Shown: piece after piece, positions 26,870-34,750 of the stretch
How the letters are laid out: each line of letters starts with the position of its first letter
How positions within the stretch are numbered: the stretch's first letter is position 1
DNA from: Cyclobacterium roseum
GTDB taxonomy: Bacteria; Bacteroidota; Bacteroidia; Cytophagales; Cyclobacteriaceae
DNA length: 64,000 nt
Assembly (NCBI RefSeq): GCF_010119225.1
Contig: NZ_WNKF01000004.1
Location: 355,189 to 419,188 of the forward strand
Direction of reading: 5' to 3'
Notes under the pieces: model-generated
Told to the model about the DNA's origin: nothing
Database searches by the model: none
Seen by the model: the letters and a program-made list of their open reading frames with translations, nothing else
Program-made: the position numbers and the translations under genes

Positions 26870-27981
26870 TAAAAGGACTCGGCAAAATAAATATAAAACC
26901 CGGTTGAGTCCGGCGTAATACTGTAATCAAAGCGAACATTGGTGCGGTCCTTTTTGCTGACGCGTACGCGGATTCCAGCCCCTGTAGCCAGGTGGATATG
27001 TTGGACCAATTCGGTTCGTATATCCGGATAGACCCTTCCCATCGATCCGAAGACTACCAATCCAAACCTACCTTTGACATGCTGGCGAAATTCCGACTGC
27101 AATATCATCAGGTGCTTGTCCCGAAACCGACCCTGGTAGTAACCCCTATGCAAAAAGGGCCCACCAAGGGTAGGCAATGTCCGGTAAGGAACCGTTCCCA
27201 TCGAAAACTGGGCGACAAACTGATTCGCCCAGGTAGCCTTTTCTCCCAATTTCCAATAGTCCCGAATATCCAGGGTAGCCAACCCAAAGTAGATCGGATT
27301 TTCATCGGCTTGCCCCATCCCAAACACCGGGGTAAATTCTAAGAAACTGCCATCGGAAGGTGACAGGATGTGATCTCTTTTGTCCCACATAAAGGAGGGG
27401 CCCAGGCTCAGGTAGGAATAGCCCTTTTCCCCAATTTCGGCAGCAATGTCATTAAAAATAACTTCGTTTTCAGGAAATTCCGGCGTAAGCCACTGTCCCT
27501 GCAGGGAGACCCCCATGTAGGTATCATTTTCCAGTTTACTATAACTTTTGCTGCTTAATGTAAACGCAGAAAACTCATAAAGTGCCCGATTGGCTTCCTG
27601 GGTGTCATTCCCTATTCCATAATAGTATTCCGGAAATTTTCGATAGTCCAGGCTACCGTTTAGAAAATACCGGTCATCAGCCGTGTAGATTTGCCAGGGA
27701 ATGGTCAATAGATACTGCCGGTTTTGGGTGTAGGTGGCAAAAAGGCGGATATTGGATTTCCTCCGGCTGCCTTCCGAATAGTAGCTGTAAAAGGCAAAAG
27801 CTTCAAATGCAATACGTGTTTCCGGGGTGTAGTAGGCCAGGGGCAGGGCCTTGAAAATGGTGCTGTCGTTTTCGTCTTCCTGGGCCAGGGCCCACTGAGT
27901 GCTCAGCATCAACAGTAAAACCGTGATGGTAAAGGAAAGAGGTTTCGGTATGTTTACTGCTGGGTGCAAGTCGTTGGTCAA
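26869..27981 (-). CDS. BamA/TamA-type outer-membrane protein (surface antigen domain)
   Basis: 370 residues with a signal peptide (ending WALAQ) and a beta-barrel of the bacterial surface antigen family: PSDGSFLEFTPVFGMGQ, TLPTLGGPFLHRGYYQGRFRD (L6-loop-like RGY/F motif) and a final strand FYIYFAESF. POTRA domains are lacking, so it is a short barrel-only member. The annotated start is a TTG at 27981; no in-frame ATG occurs before the hydrophobic core. It is preceded 8 bp upstream by the polyketide synthase remnant and overlaps the ATP-grasp gene. Role unknown. Confidence 0.82.
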   Translation of the reverse strand: MTNDLHPAVNIPKPLSFTITVLLLMLSTQWALAQEDENDSTIFKALPLAYYTPETRIAFEAFAFYSYYSEGSRRKSNIRLFATYTQNRQYLLTIPWQIYTADDRYFLNGSLDYRKFPEYYYGIGNDTQEANRALYEFSAFTLSSKSYSKLENDTYMGVSLQGQWLTPEFPENEVIFNDIAAEIGEKGYSYLSLGPSFMWDKRDHILSPSDGSFLEFTPVFGMGQADENPIYFGLATLDIRDYWKLGEKATWANQFVAQFSMGTVPYRTLPTLGGPFLHRGYYQGRFRDKHLMILQSEFRQHVKGRFGLVVFGSMGRVYPDIRTELVQHIHLATGAGIRVRVSKKDRTNVRFDYSITPDSTGFYIYFAESF

Positions 27982-27989
27982 ATTTTCTT

Positions 27990-28145
27990 TTAGTTATACC
28001 TGATCAGTGCGCTTTCCAGAGATACGCCCGGTCCGAAGGCAGCGGCATAAATCATTTTCGTGCTCCCATTTATAATGCCTGGATCTTTTAGAATCCGATC
28101 CCATACAATTAGTATGGTGACCGAAGACATATTCCCATATTGAGG
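27990..28145 (-). pseudogene. C-terminal remnant of a type III polyketide synthase
   Basis: In the frame ending at the stop 27990-27992 the DNA encodes YGNMSSVTILIVWDRI, then KMIYAAAFGPGVSLESALI. GNMSS with its catalytic-triad asparagine and the GPG loop followed by a hydrophobic E/A-rich strand are the defining C-terminal signatures of chalcone-synthase-like enzymes. Only about 50 residues remain; the rest, including the catalytic Cys and His, is gone. The frame begins two codons after the TAA of the yceI gene, so the breakpoint lies at or near 28145. It cannot make a functional enzyme. Confidence 0.85.
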
Positions 28146-28685
28146 TTAGTTTTCGACATAGAGATCTAAATACACATCATCAGACATGACCCAACTGCTA
28201 CCGCCAACCCCAAAATCCCGGCGATCCAATTCACCTGAGATGGTAAAAGCAGTCTTGCCTCCGGATTCAGAAATGGTTACGTCCAATTCAATAGGTAGTG
28301 TTTTTCCTTTGATGGTTAAATCCCCCTTTACCTTTAGTTGATTGGAGCCCGGACTGCTTACCTCTGTAGACTGAAAGGTGATGGTCGGATATTTTTCTAC
28401 ATGAAAAAACTCTTCCTGCTTCAGGTGATTGTCTCGTTTGTTGATGCCGGTATTGATGGAGTTTACTAGTATTTTTGCTGAAAAACGACTGCTTGAAGGC
28501 TGATTTTTATTATAATCGACTTCGGTCGTAAAGGAATCGAACACCCCTTCTACGTTTATTCCCAGGTTCCGAATGTTAAATTTGATAGACGATTCTTCCT
28601 GAGTTCCTTCCCATTTGGCATGGGTATCTCCGTGTTGAGGATTGATAATCCAGAACCAAAGTACTACTAAGAACGATAGTTTCAT
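28146..28685 (-). CDS. YceI family protein
   Basis: 179-residue exported lipocalin-like protein that binds isoprenoid-type lipids (YceI family). Signal peptide at 1-22, then SSIKFNIRNLGINVEGVF near residue 32, EEFFHVEKYPTITFQST near residue 90, and the ending ELDRRDFGV..SDDVYLDLYVEN, all typical. The final strand is complete, so the recombination that left the polyketide synthase fragment just behind it did not damage the protein. A ~100-bp repeat covers its upstream region. Confidence 0.9.
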   Translation of the reverse strand: MKLSFLVVLWFWIINPQHGDTHAKWEGTQEESSIKFNIRNLGINVEGVFDSFTTEVDYNKNQPSSSRFSAKILVNSINTGINKRDNHLKQEEFFHVEKYPTITFQSTEVSSPGSNQLKVKGDLTIKGKTLPIELDVTISESGGKTAFTISGELDRRDFGVGGSSWVMSDDVYLDLYVEN

Positions 28686-28787
28686 ATGATTATAATTTGC
28701 TTTTTAAGGGCCATATGGAATCTCGCATGATTGATAGTCATCTCTCTATATGACGTTCTGGTCATGCTCGATTTCATGTTAAGTAGG
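28684..28787. repeat. dispersed ~100-bp repeat, copy 1
   Basis: Nearly the same sequence occurs at 33271-33374. Core blocks TGGAATCTCGCATG, TTGATAGTCAT and GTCATGCTCGATTTCAT are shared, with a more variable centre. The outer blocks TGGAATCTCGCATG and CATGCTCGATTTCA are partly complementary, so the unit can fold into a hairpin. Copy 1 fills the gap upstream of the yceI start. Confidence 0.8.
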
Positions 28788-28798
28788 TTTGAAAGGTG

Positions 28799-29506
28799 TT
28801 AGTGAAAGGGATTGTAAGAGACTGCCAGAAAAACGAGTACAGGCTTGTACCTGAAGCGATCGTTGGCGTTGGTAAGTTCCTGGCTGGTGGTGTATTCGGT
28901 AAAGGTCATGTCCACCCCCCCTCTTAGCCAGGTTTTTTCAGACAGGGCATAGGCGATGTAAAATTCCGATTTGAGCTGACCCAGATCGTTGTCTCCGCCT
29001 AGCAGCAAGTTAAAGGAAGATGGCCTGGATTCGAGCGTTTGGGGATACTGTCCGGTGTTTTCGGAAGAGATAAACCTGGAGTCATCGGTGCTTCCAAATC
29101 CTACCCCAATCACATCAATGTTAAAACCAAGTTTGAATTTGGAACTGAACTGGTACTGCAAATTTATCAGGGCACTCAAGCCCATGGTGTGGGGACTGTT
29201 CACCAGCAGGGTATCGATGGTGGCATCGTCTCCGGTAAGGTCCGCAGGGGCCGTGATGTAGTTCAGGTCACTTCCCGTAAATCCCGAAAACCGCAGGCCG
29301 TATCCTAGCCGAAATTTATTGGTGGAAAACATCCCGTAGCTGGTGTTCCAGGACAGTGCGTAGGAGAAGCTGCTGTTTTCGCCCATGCCCAAGGCCAGGT
29401 CAATGTTGGATTCCTTTTTTGGCAGGGCCGTATCTTGGGCCTGCGCACAGTTGACTGCTAGAAAAAACGCAGTTAGGAACAGATAGAATTTCATTAAATT
29501 TTTCAT
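28799..29506 (-). CDS. hypothetical outer-membrane beta-barrel protein
   Basis: 235 residues with a signal peptide (1-23, ending AQAQ) and regular amphipathic strands (FRLGYGLRFSGF, SALINLQYQFSSKFKLGFNIDVIG, SEFYIAYALSEKTWLRGGVDM) ending FLAVSYNPFH. This is a medium-sized barrel without a recognised family. It lies just 4 bp after the stop of a 53-residue membrane protein on the same strand and before yceI, suggesting an envelope-stress operon with the ECF sigma factor group upstream. Confidence 0.72.
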   Translation of the reverse strand: MKNLMKFYLFLTAFFLAVNCAQAQDTALPKKESNIDLALGMGENSSFSYALSWNTSYGMFSTNKFRLGYGLRFSGFTGSDLNYITAPADLTGDDATIDTLLVNSPHTMGLSALINLQYQFSSKFKLGFNIDVIGVGFGSTDDSRFISSENTGQYPQTLESRPSSFNLLLGGDNDLGQLKSEFYIAYALSEKTWLRGGVDMTFTEYTTSQELTNANDRFRYKPVLVFLAVSYNPFH

Positions 29507-29509
29507 AGC

Positions 29510-29671
29510 TTATTTATCAAAGTTTTTGTTTTGATCTTCTTTAAAAAAGATAAATGCAATGGCCAGAAAGCCTATTCCTGTCAATGCGGGTGGAATCATA
29601 AAATTCCCGATGCCCATCACAATTAATGCGATAGCAAGAAGGGTTAAGACAATGGCGACTCGTTTTTTCAT
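29510..29671 (-). CDS. small two-helix membrane protein, 53 aa
   Basis: Short frame from ATG 29671 to TAA 29510. It begins MKKRVAIVLTLLAIALIVMG, continues with a second hydrophobic stretch (about residues 30-43) and ends in a charged tail (FKEDQNKNFDK). Two membrane helices joined by a short proline turn are expected. It is tightly placed between the flavodoxin-like gene (20 bp upstream) and the outer-membrane barrel gene (4 bp downstream), supporting real translation. No family recognised. Confidence 0.65.
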   Translation of the reverse strand: MKKRVAIVLTLLAIALIVMGIGNFMIPPALTGIGFLAIAFIFFKEDQNKNFDK

Positions 29672-29690
29672 GGTTTTAATGGTTTTTAAT

Positions 29691-30434
29691 TTATCTATAT
29701 TCAGGGTTGGGGTGGTCTTTACTTTTTCGATCGTCCCAGGCGGTTCGTTGATTTCCGTATGCAGGGATGCCGGTGGTTTTGAGTAGCCGTGCCTGGTGCA
29801 TGAGGTTCCAGGTCATAAAGGTGGTATTGCGGTTGGTAAACTCGTTTTCAGGTCCGCCGGATCCCTTATCCAGGTACGAAGGCCCGGGCCCTGCCTCTCC
29901 GATCCATCCGGCATCTGCTTGTGGCGGAATGGAATAACCCAGATGTTGCAGGGCATATAAGACACTCATGGCGCAATGCTTTACGCCGTCCTCGTTGCCG
30001 GTCACCAGGCAGCCCCCAACTTTCCCGTAATAGGCATATTGGCCCTCTTGGTTCAATTCCCCGGAAAACCCATAGAGGCGTTCTACAGCTAAAGAGGCGA
30101 TGGAGGATTTTTCTCCCAGCCAAATGGGCGTTCCCAATACCAATATATCGGCGTTCATGATCTTTTTCTGAATGGGTGGCCAATCATCTGCATCCCAACC
30201 TTTGGTGGTCATGTCGGGATAGACACCAAAAGCAATCCGGTGATCCACCGGCCGGATTATTTCTGTCCGAATCCCATTGGCTTCCATGATGGCCTGACTC
30301 ATTCGAATCAACCCTTCGGTATGGGATTGCTCCGGAGATTTTTTTAAGGTGCAGTTGAGAAAAATGGCACTTAACCCCGAAAAATCATAGGGATTTTCCT
30401 GATTTAGTTTTTGTTGAAAGGTATTCAGTTTCAT
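29691..30434 (-). CDS. flavodoxin-like NAD(P)H-dependent oxidoreductase
   Basis: FMN-binding reductase of the flavodoxin fold, about 247 residues from ATG 30434 (MKLNTFQQ), preferred over an upstream in-frame start. Seen: AIFLNCTLKKSPEQSHTEGL (phosphate-binding loop variant near the N-terminus), ADILVLGTPIWLGEKSS (FMN-binding loop, about residue 115) and KVGGCLVTGNEDGVKHC. It likely reduces quinones, iron or small electrophiles. Probably co-transcribed with the downstream membrane and barrel proteins. Confidence 0.85.
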   Translation of the reverse strand: MKLNTFQQKLNQENPYDFSGLSAIFLNCTLKKSPEQSHTEGLIRMSQAIMEANGIRTEIIRPVDHRIAFGVYPDMTTKGWDADDWPPIQKKIMNADILVLGTPIWLGEKSSIASLAVERLYGFSGELNQEGQYAYYGKVGGCLVTGNEDGVKHCAMSVLYALQHLGYSIPPQADAGWIGEAGPGPSYLDKGSGGPENEFTNRNTTFMTWNLMHQARLLKTTGIPAYGNQRTAWDDRKSKDHPNPEYR

Positions 30435-30602
30435 GATTGATTGATTCAAGTCATCATCCTGAAACTGAGAGGAAAATTTTAAAAGGGGGACTGTCAAAAA
30501 GGCAACGGTCTGTTCACTAAATTTCCATCAGCCAGGATAATTGTTCGTTATCTTAATTGCTGATAGAGTAGTCGGAAGGCCAGGTGTTTCCTGACAAAAA
30601 AT

Positions 30603-30875
30603 TTAATCTTCTTTTATTTTTTCAATAATCCGTTCTTTCGTTTTAGGAGGCAGTAGGTCTCCGGTAGCTCCTTCCGTGTTGATCCATTTGGAAAGGGCTC
30701 GCTCAATCGTTTTACTTTGGTGCCGGTAAAGGTTGCAAACCACACACATCTTTACATGAATATACAGCCGGCACTTTTCTTTAAAAGTAAGGGGGAAGAC
30801 GGATTTTTTTTCAATAAGACAAGTAGCTTCCTTACAGGAAAGAAGCATAATGTTCATGATTTTTTCTAAATTCAT
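30603..30875 (-). CDS. putative zinc-finger anti-sigma factor
   Basis: About 90 residues from ATG 30875. It has CKEATCLIEKK at the start and HVKMCVVC (H-x3-C-x2-C), the metal motif of ZAS-type anti-sigma domains, within a helical protein without a membrane segment. It begins 10 bp after the stop of the ECF sigma factor gene, the usual order sigma then anti-sigma. It probably binds the sigma factor in the cytoplasm and releases it upon oxidation or another signal; the signal is unknown. Confidence 0.8.
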   Translation of the reverse strand: MNLEKIMNIMLLSCKEATCLIEKKSVFPLTFKEKCRLYIHVKMCVVCNLYRHQSKTIERALSKWINTEGATGDLLPPKTKERIIEKIKED

Positions 30876-30885
30876 AATAGTTGGA

Positions 30886-31470
30886 TCAGTTAGCGCCAAA
30901 CCAATTTACTTCCAGGCATTTTTTCAGCAGCAGTTTGGCCCGGTGTAATACCTGCCAATAATTAGTCTTACTGATTTCCAGTTCCTGACAGATTTCCAGG
31001 GTTTCTTTATCAAAAATATATTTGGAGATCACGGCCAGCCGCCAGCGTGGAGGGAGATCTTCCATGCAAACGTTCATTACATCGTTAAAGGCAGGGTCAT
31101 CCAATAAGTGCGTATCGTTAGACCAGGCCTCTTCCAAACCATTGGCTTTCCAGTTGCCATTGGCATTAAAAAGTGTTTCCGTAAACTGAAACGCCTGATC
31201 GTCCAAATGAAGGGTTTTTTTGGCGGCCTTCCGGTAGTGGTCGATTATTTTATGATTTAGGATTTTGAGAAGCCAGGTTTTGGGACTGCTTTTTTCCTGA
31301 AATCCCTCAAAGTTCTTTACAGCGGCTAGAAAGACCTCTTGCACCAGGTCTTCAGCAACTTCCCGGTTACCGGTTTTATGATAGGCCCAACTGAATAGAT
31401 AGTCTCCGTGGTCTTTAACCCACTCACTGACGGTGGCCTGTCTGGACGCCTGTTTGGATTGGTTTTTCAT
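30886..31470 (-). CDS. ECF RNA polymerase sigma factor
   Basis: About 194 residues from ATG 31470 (MKNQSKQ), chosen over a longer frame reaching 31548 because the sigma-2 region then starts at the normal distance. Region 2 includes YLFSWAYHKTGNREVAEDLVQEVFLAA and SPKTWLLKILNHKIIDHYRK; region 4 has LPPRWRLAVISKYIFD and LEISKTNYWQVLHRAKLLLKKCL. The pair with the ZAS anti-sigma gene 10 bp downstream is clear. The regulon may include the flavodoxin-like, membrane, barrel and YceI genes that follow (inference). Confidence 0.93.
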   Translation of the reverse strand: MKNQSKQASRQATVSEWVKDHGDYLFSWAYHKTGNREVAEDLVQEVFLAAVKNFEGFQEKSSPKTWLLKILNHKIIDHYRKAAKKTLHLDDQAFQFTETLFNANGNWKANGLEEAWSNDTHLLDDPAFNDVMNVCMEDLPPRWRLAVISKYIFDKETLEICQELEISKTNYWQVLHRAKLLLKKCLEVNWFGAN

Positions 31471-31740
31471 GGACACACCTGGGGTGAATTGATTGATTGA
31501 TAAGTTCTTAAAGAAAAATAAAAATTTCCACTTATCAATTTTTTTCACCTTTTAATTCGTCATTTTTGCCGAATAAACAGGAGTCTACCTAAACAAAAAC
31601 GTGTAGGAAATGCGGTAAAAATCAGATCTATAGCTCAATAAACAGGATATATGAAAAATTGAGAAAAAAAATGAGTAGGTTCCGGACATTTGGCAGTACT
31701 TTCTTAATTTTAGACAATCGATAACCGAAAAATAAAGTGG

Positions 31741-32502
31741 ATGGACAGTAAAAAACGATACGCCGACCAGGTAGCAGTTATTACCGGCGCTGCCGATGGC
31801 ATTGGCAAGGCAATCGCCCAACGCATGGCCGCTGAAGGAGCCAGCATTGCACTGTGGGATATCAAGGAGGAGAAATTAAAAGCCCTGGAAAGCGAATGGC
31901 AGGCAAAAGGAATCCCGGTAGAGGCCAGGGTTGTGGATGTTTCTGACGAAAGGGCTGTGGAAAGGGCCTTTCGGGAAACAATTGAAGCCTTCGGCCGATT
32001 GGATATTTTGGTCAATTCTGCCGGTATCGTGGGTCCTACGCAAACAAAAATCACCGATTACCCCACCGCAGCCTTTGATGAAATTTATCAGGTAAACTTA
32101 CGAGGTTCCTTTCTAACCAGTAAATACGCATTAACCTGGATGGAAAAGGGCGGAAAAGGCCGGATTCTGCTGATCGCTTCCATTGCCGGAAAAGAAGGGA
32201 ACCCCAATATGGTCGGGTATTCGGCTACCAAAGCCGGGGTCATTGGTTTGGTCAAGGCGCTAGGTAAGGAATATGCCGCTACAGGTATTACCGTCAATGG
32301 CCTGGCACCGGCCGTTATTCGTACGCCGATGAATGCCGATACGGCACCGGAGCAATTGGAATACATGGCCTCTAAAATTCCCATGCAACGGCTGGGTACC
32401 GTGGAAGAAGTTACCGCCATGGCTTGTTGGATCTGTTCGGACGAAGCCAGCTTTACCACTGGGTTTATCTATGATTTATCCGGAGGCAGGGCTACTTATT
32501 GA
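31741..32502 (+). CDS. short-chain dehydrogenase/reductase (SDR)
   Basis: 253-residue classical SDR. Cofactor loop TGAADGIG (about residues 16-23), NSAG at about 90, catalytic Ser in LLIASIAG, then Y-x3-K as YSATK (about 159-163), and a FabG-like C-terminus (SFTTGFIYDLSGGRATY). The aspartate after the second strand (LWDIKEE) suggests NAD rather than NADP. Substrate unknown; the sequence recalls sugar-acid or 3-hydroxyacyl dehydrogenases. Its 3' end overlaps the convergent hydrolase by 11 bp. Confidence 0.92.
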   Translation: MDSKKRYADQVAVITGAADGIGKAIAQRMAAEGASIALWDIKEEKLKALESEWQAKGIPVEARVVDVSDERAVERAFRETIEAFGRLDILVNSAGIVGPTQTKITDYPTAAFDEIYQVNLRGSFLTSKYALTWMEKGGKGRILLIASIAGKEGNPNMVGYSATKAGVIGLVKALGKEYAATGITVNGLAPAVIRTPMNADTAPEQLEYMASKIPMQRLGTVEEVTAMACWICSDEASFTTGFIYDLSGGRATY

Positions 32503-33268
32503 CAGAAAGGGGTTGCAGAAAATTTTTTAGGATGGTTTGGGATTCGTTTTGTTTTTCAAACATGCCCATGTGACCGCAATTTTCCAGGATATTGAAATCC
32601 GTCACCGCCTGCTGGTGTTTCAGGCTGGCATCTAGTGGAACCGCCGGGTCTTTGTCCCCGCATATCATTAATCTCGGACGGGAAAATTTCTTTAAGGTGT
32701 CCAGGTGTTCGTTTCGGTCTCGCATGGCCCGGGTATATCCGATCAGGCTTTCTTTCGGATGGAGCAGCCCCCTGGCAACCAGGTTTTCGATGGCTAGCCC
32801 ACAGGCTTCTCGGTTTTCTGCCGCAAACAGGGGAGGCACAAAGGAACGAATAAAAGGGGCTACCCCGTGCTTTTCCAGAAAGGCAACCGTCTGGTCTCGA
32901 CTTTCTTTTTTCGTGGGCGTGTCGGCAAAGGCTGTGGAATGAAACAAGCCAATGGCCGATAGCGAAAGGTCCGGCAAAGCAGCCATTTCCAATACCAGGT
33001 AGCCTCCCAGCGAATGGCCTAGCAGGCAAGCGTTTGGGATGCCCTGCTTCAGCAGCCATTGCCTCAGGATTTGTGCTACGGAATGGAGGGAAAAACCGGC
33101 TTCCGCTGCCATACTTTCTCCAAAGCCGGGTAGGTCCGGACACCAGACTTCATAGCGGTCCGTCAGCGGCCTGGCAAAATCGGCCCACATTTCTTTGGTT
33201 TCGCCAAATCCTGGGAGCAATACCAGCGGTAGTCCTTTTCCGTATTTCAAATAGGCGATATCAGGCAT
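32492..33268 (-). CDS. alpha/beta hydrolase
   Basis: 258-residue cytoplasmic alpha/beta hydrolase. Oxyanion region LLPGFGETKEMW, nucleophile elbow GHSLGGYL near residue 85, acid in CGDKDPAVPLD, and catalytic histidine in NCGHMGMFEKQ. All three triad residues are present. It resembles small-ester hydrolases of the MhpC/BioH kind. It ends tail-to-tail with the SDR gene. A dispersed repeat lies directly upstream of its ATG. Confidence 0.92.
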   Translation of the reverse strand: MPDIAYLKYGKGLPLVLLPGFGETKEMWADFARPLTDRYEVWCPDLPGFGESMAAEAGFSLHSVAQILRQWLLKQGIPNACLLGHSLGGYLVLEMAALPDLSLSAIGLFHSTAFADTPTKKESRDQTVAFLEKHGVAPFIRSFVPPLFAAENREACGLAIENLVARGLLHPKESLIGYTRAMRDRNEHLDTLKKFSRPRLMICGDKDPAVPLDASLKHQQAVTDFNILENCGHMGMFEKQNESQTILKNFLQPLSVNK

Positions 33269-33270
33269 AT

Positions 33271-33374
33271 TTCATGTGTTTATAATTGTTTTTCAGTTGC
33301 CACATGGAATCTCGCATGGTTGATAGTCATCCCAGTGTGTGACGGCTACGTCATGCTCGATTTCATCAATAAGT
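33271..33374. repeat. dispersed ~100-bp repeat, copy 2
   Basis: Second copy of the repeat at 28684-28787. Like copy 1 it lies immediately upstream of a leftward start codon. Its far end runs into the last codons of the GH5 gene (the MKSSMT tail is encoded by repeat sequence), which means the repeat has supplied the 3' end and stop codon of that gene. Confidence 0.8.
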
Positions 33375-34500
33375 TTAGCAGTTTACGGTCCAGTTTTTCC
33401 CCGTACCAATCTTCGTAGTCCACGTCTTCTCTGCCGGAGTTTAACACCCCAAAAGTACCCGAAAACTCCCAAAGACCAAAACCTATCCCATGGGCATACT
33501 GAATATCCAGTATATCCTCAAACCAGGAAAGAAACACATGGTGGGGCGTTTTATTATAGCAACCCAACTCGCCGCAGTGTACGCCGACACCCTGCTTGAG
33601 CAAGGAAATCCAGGGTGCATAGTGTTTTTCCAAATCCTCCCGGCTGTAATATTTTTCGTTATGCATGCCGGGCCAAACCGGATCTTTCAGGCTATCCGGA
33701 TCCTTGAATACCCAGGAGGCCTTGTGATGGGAAATGTGCATGGGGAAATAGCCGCGGCAACTCTGGTGCAGGTCCAGGTCTGCCAGTTCGGGTACGGCCA
33801 TGCCACCGCCGCCATTTCCATCGGCAATGACGAGTCGGGTTTTTTTGACGGACTTGATGGTATCCAGGGCTGCTTGAGCCACCTTCCGGTATTCTGCTAC
33901 CGGTACCGGCCCTCCGGGAGAGTGCTGATCGTTTGGATTTTCCCGTTTAAAGGGCTCATTGACCAGGTCAAAACTCAATTTTTTGGAGGAGATATTTTTA
34001 TAACGCCTGGACCACATTTCCCAATGGGCGCAGAAGGCATCCAAAGCCTCTTGGTCCTCCCATAGATTGTAAGGTTCCTGAAAGCCGGCATTGATGCAGA
34101 AGCCCGGTGCACGGTGTAGGTTCAGGCTGACGTGCAAATCTTGCGCATGGCACTTATCGATCAAGGAGTCAATTTCCTCAAGGCGTCGTTCGTCAAATTG
34201 CATCACCTCTTCCGGGGTAATGGGCTTGCTACGGTCAAATTCCAGGTAACTGGGATAGGATATGGGAATGCGGACAAAATCAAAACCCCAGTCGGCCATC
34301 CATTTGAAATAGTCGTCTTTGCTTTTGCGTCCCTTATCCGGGTCCGGATTAAAAAAATCCAGCAAATTAAACCCCCGCCAGCGTGGCAATTGATTTTTGG
34401 CTGCTGCGAAGCTGCTTTGCTGAAGGGAGAGTCCTATCCCAGCGGTGAGTAGCGTGGACTTTTTGAGAAAATCTCTTCTTGAATTGGATGGGAATGACAT
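33346..34500 (-). CDS. glycoside hydrolase family 5 (cellulase-like)
   Basis: 384-residue exported glycosidase. Tat-type signal (SRRDFLKKSTLLTAG) at the N-terminus, then a GH5 TIM barrel: GFNLLDFF, FDFVRIPISYPSY, HVSLNLHRAPG, the acid/base motif FDLVNEPFKRE near residue 158, and the C-terminal nucleophile strand VHCGELGCYNK. Both catalytic glutamates are present. It would hydrolyse beta-1,4 or beta-1,3 glycans in the periplasm. The last residues come from the dispersed repeat. It stands at the edge of the repeat-rich island. Confidence 0.9.
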   Translation of the reverse strand: MSFPSNSRRDFLKKSTLLTAGIGLSLQQSSFAAAKNQLPRWRGFNLLDFFNPDPDKGRKSKDDYFKWMADWGFDFVRIPISYPSYLEFDRSKPITPEEVMQFDERRLEEIDSLIDKCHAQDLHVSLNLHRAPGFCINAGFQEPYNLWEDQEALDAFCAHWEMWSRRYKNISSKKLSFDLVNEPFKRENPNDQHSPGGPVPVAEYRKVAQAALDTIKSVKKTRLVIADGNGGGGMAVPELADLDLHQSCRGYFPMHISHHKASWVFKDPDSLKDPVWPGMHNEKYYSREDLEKHYAPWISLLKQGVGVHCGELGCYNKTPHHVFLSWFEDILDIQYAHGIGFGLWEFSGTFGVLNSGREDVDYEDWYGEKLDRKLLNLLMKSSMT

Positions 34501-34666
34501 GGGTTTAACAGGTTATTTGGTTTAAATTAGGCATTGAATTACCAGGGGCCAAAGTAAAAAAATAAATGCCAAATATCCAGTTATCCGTTTTAGTAACCTG
34601 AGTTCAATTCTAGATAGGGTTTATAGAAATGTAAACCAAGAAAGAAAGAAAAAAACCAAGACTGCA

Positions 34667-34704
34667 CAAAATCCCACCGCCCCGGCGCTGGGATTTTGTT
34701 TTTT
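34667..34704 (+). terminator. orphan intrinsic terminator
   Basis: CAAAATCCCA (34667-34676) and TGGGATTTTG (34689-34698) form a perfect 10-bp stem with a GC-rich loop, followed by TTTTTT. It is oriented for plus-strand transcription, yet no plus-strand gene precedes it in the 34501-34660 interval. Confidence 0.65.
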
Positions 34705-34750
34705 GTAGAAACAACAGGTACGTTCCTGGTTTTGAAATTATCCGCTCCGC

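Noticed and set aside
33490..34065. 191-codon rightward frame
   Set aside because: Antisense of the GH5 cellulase.
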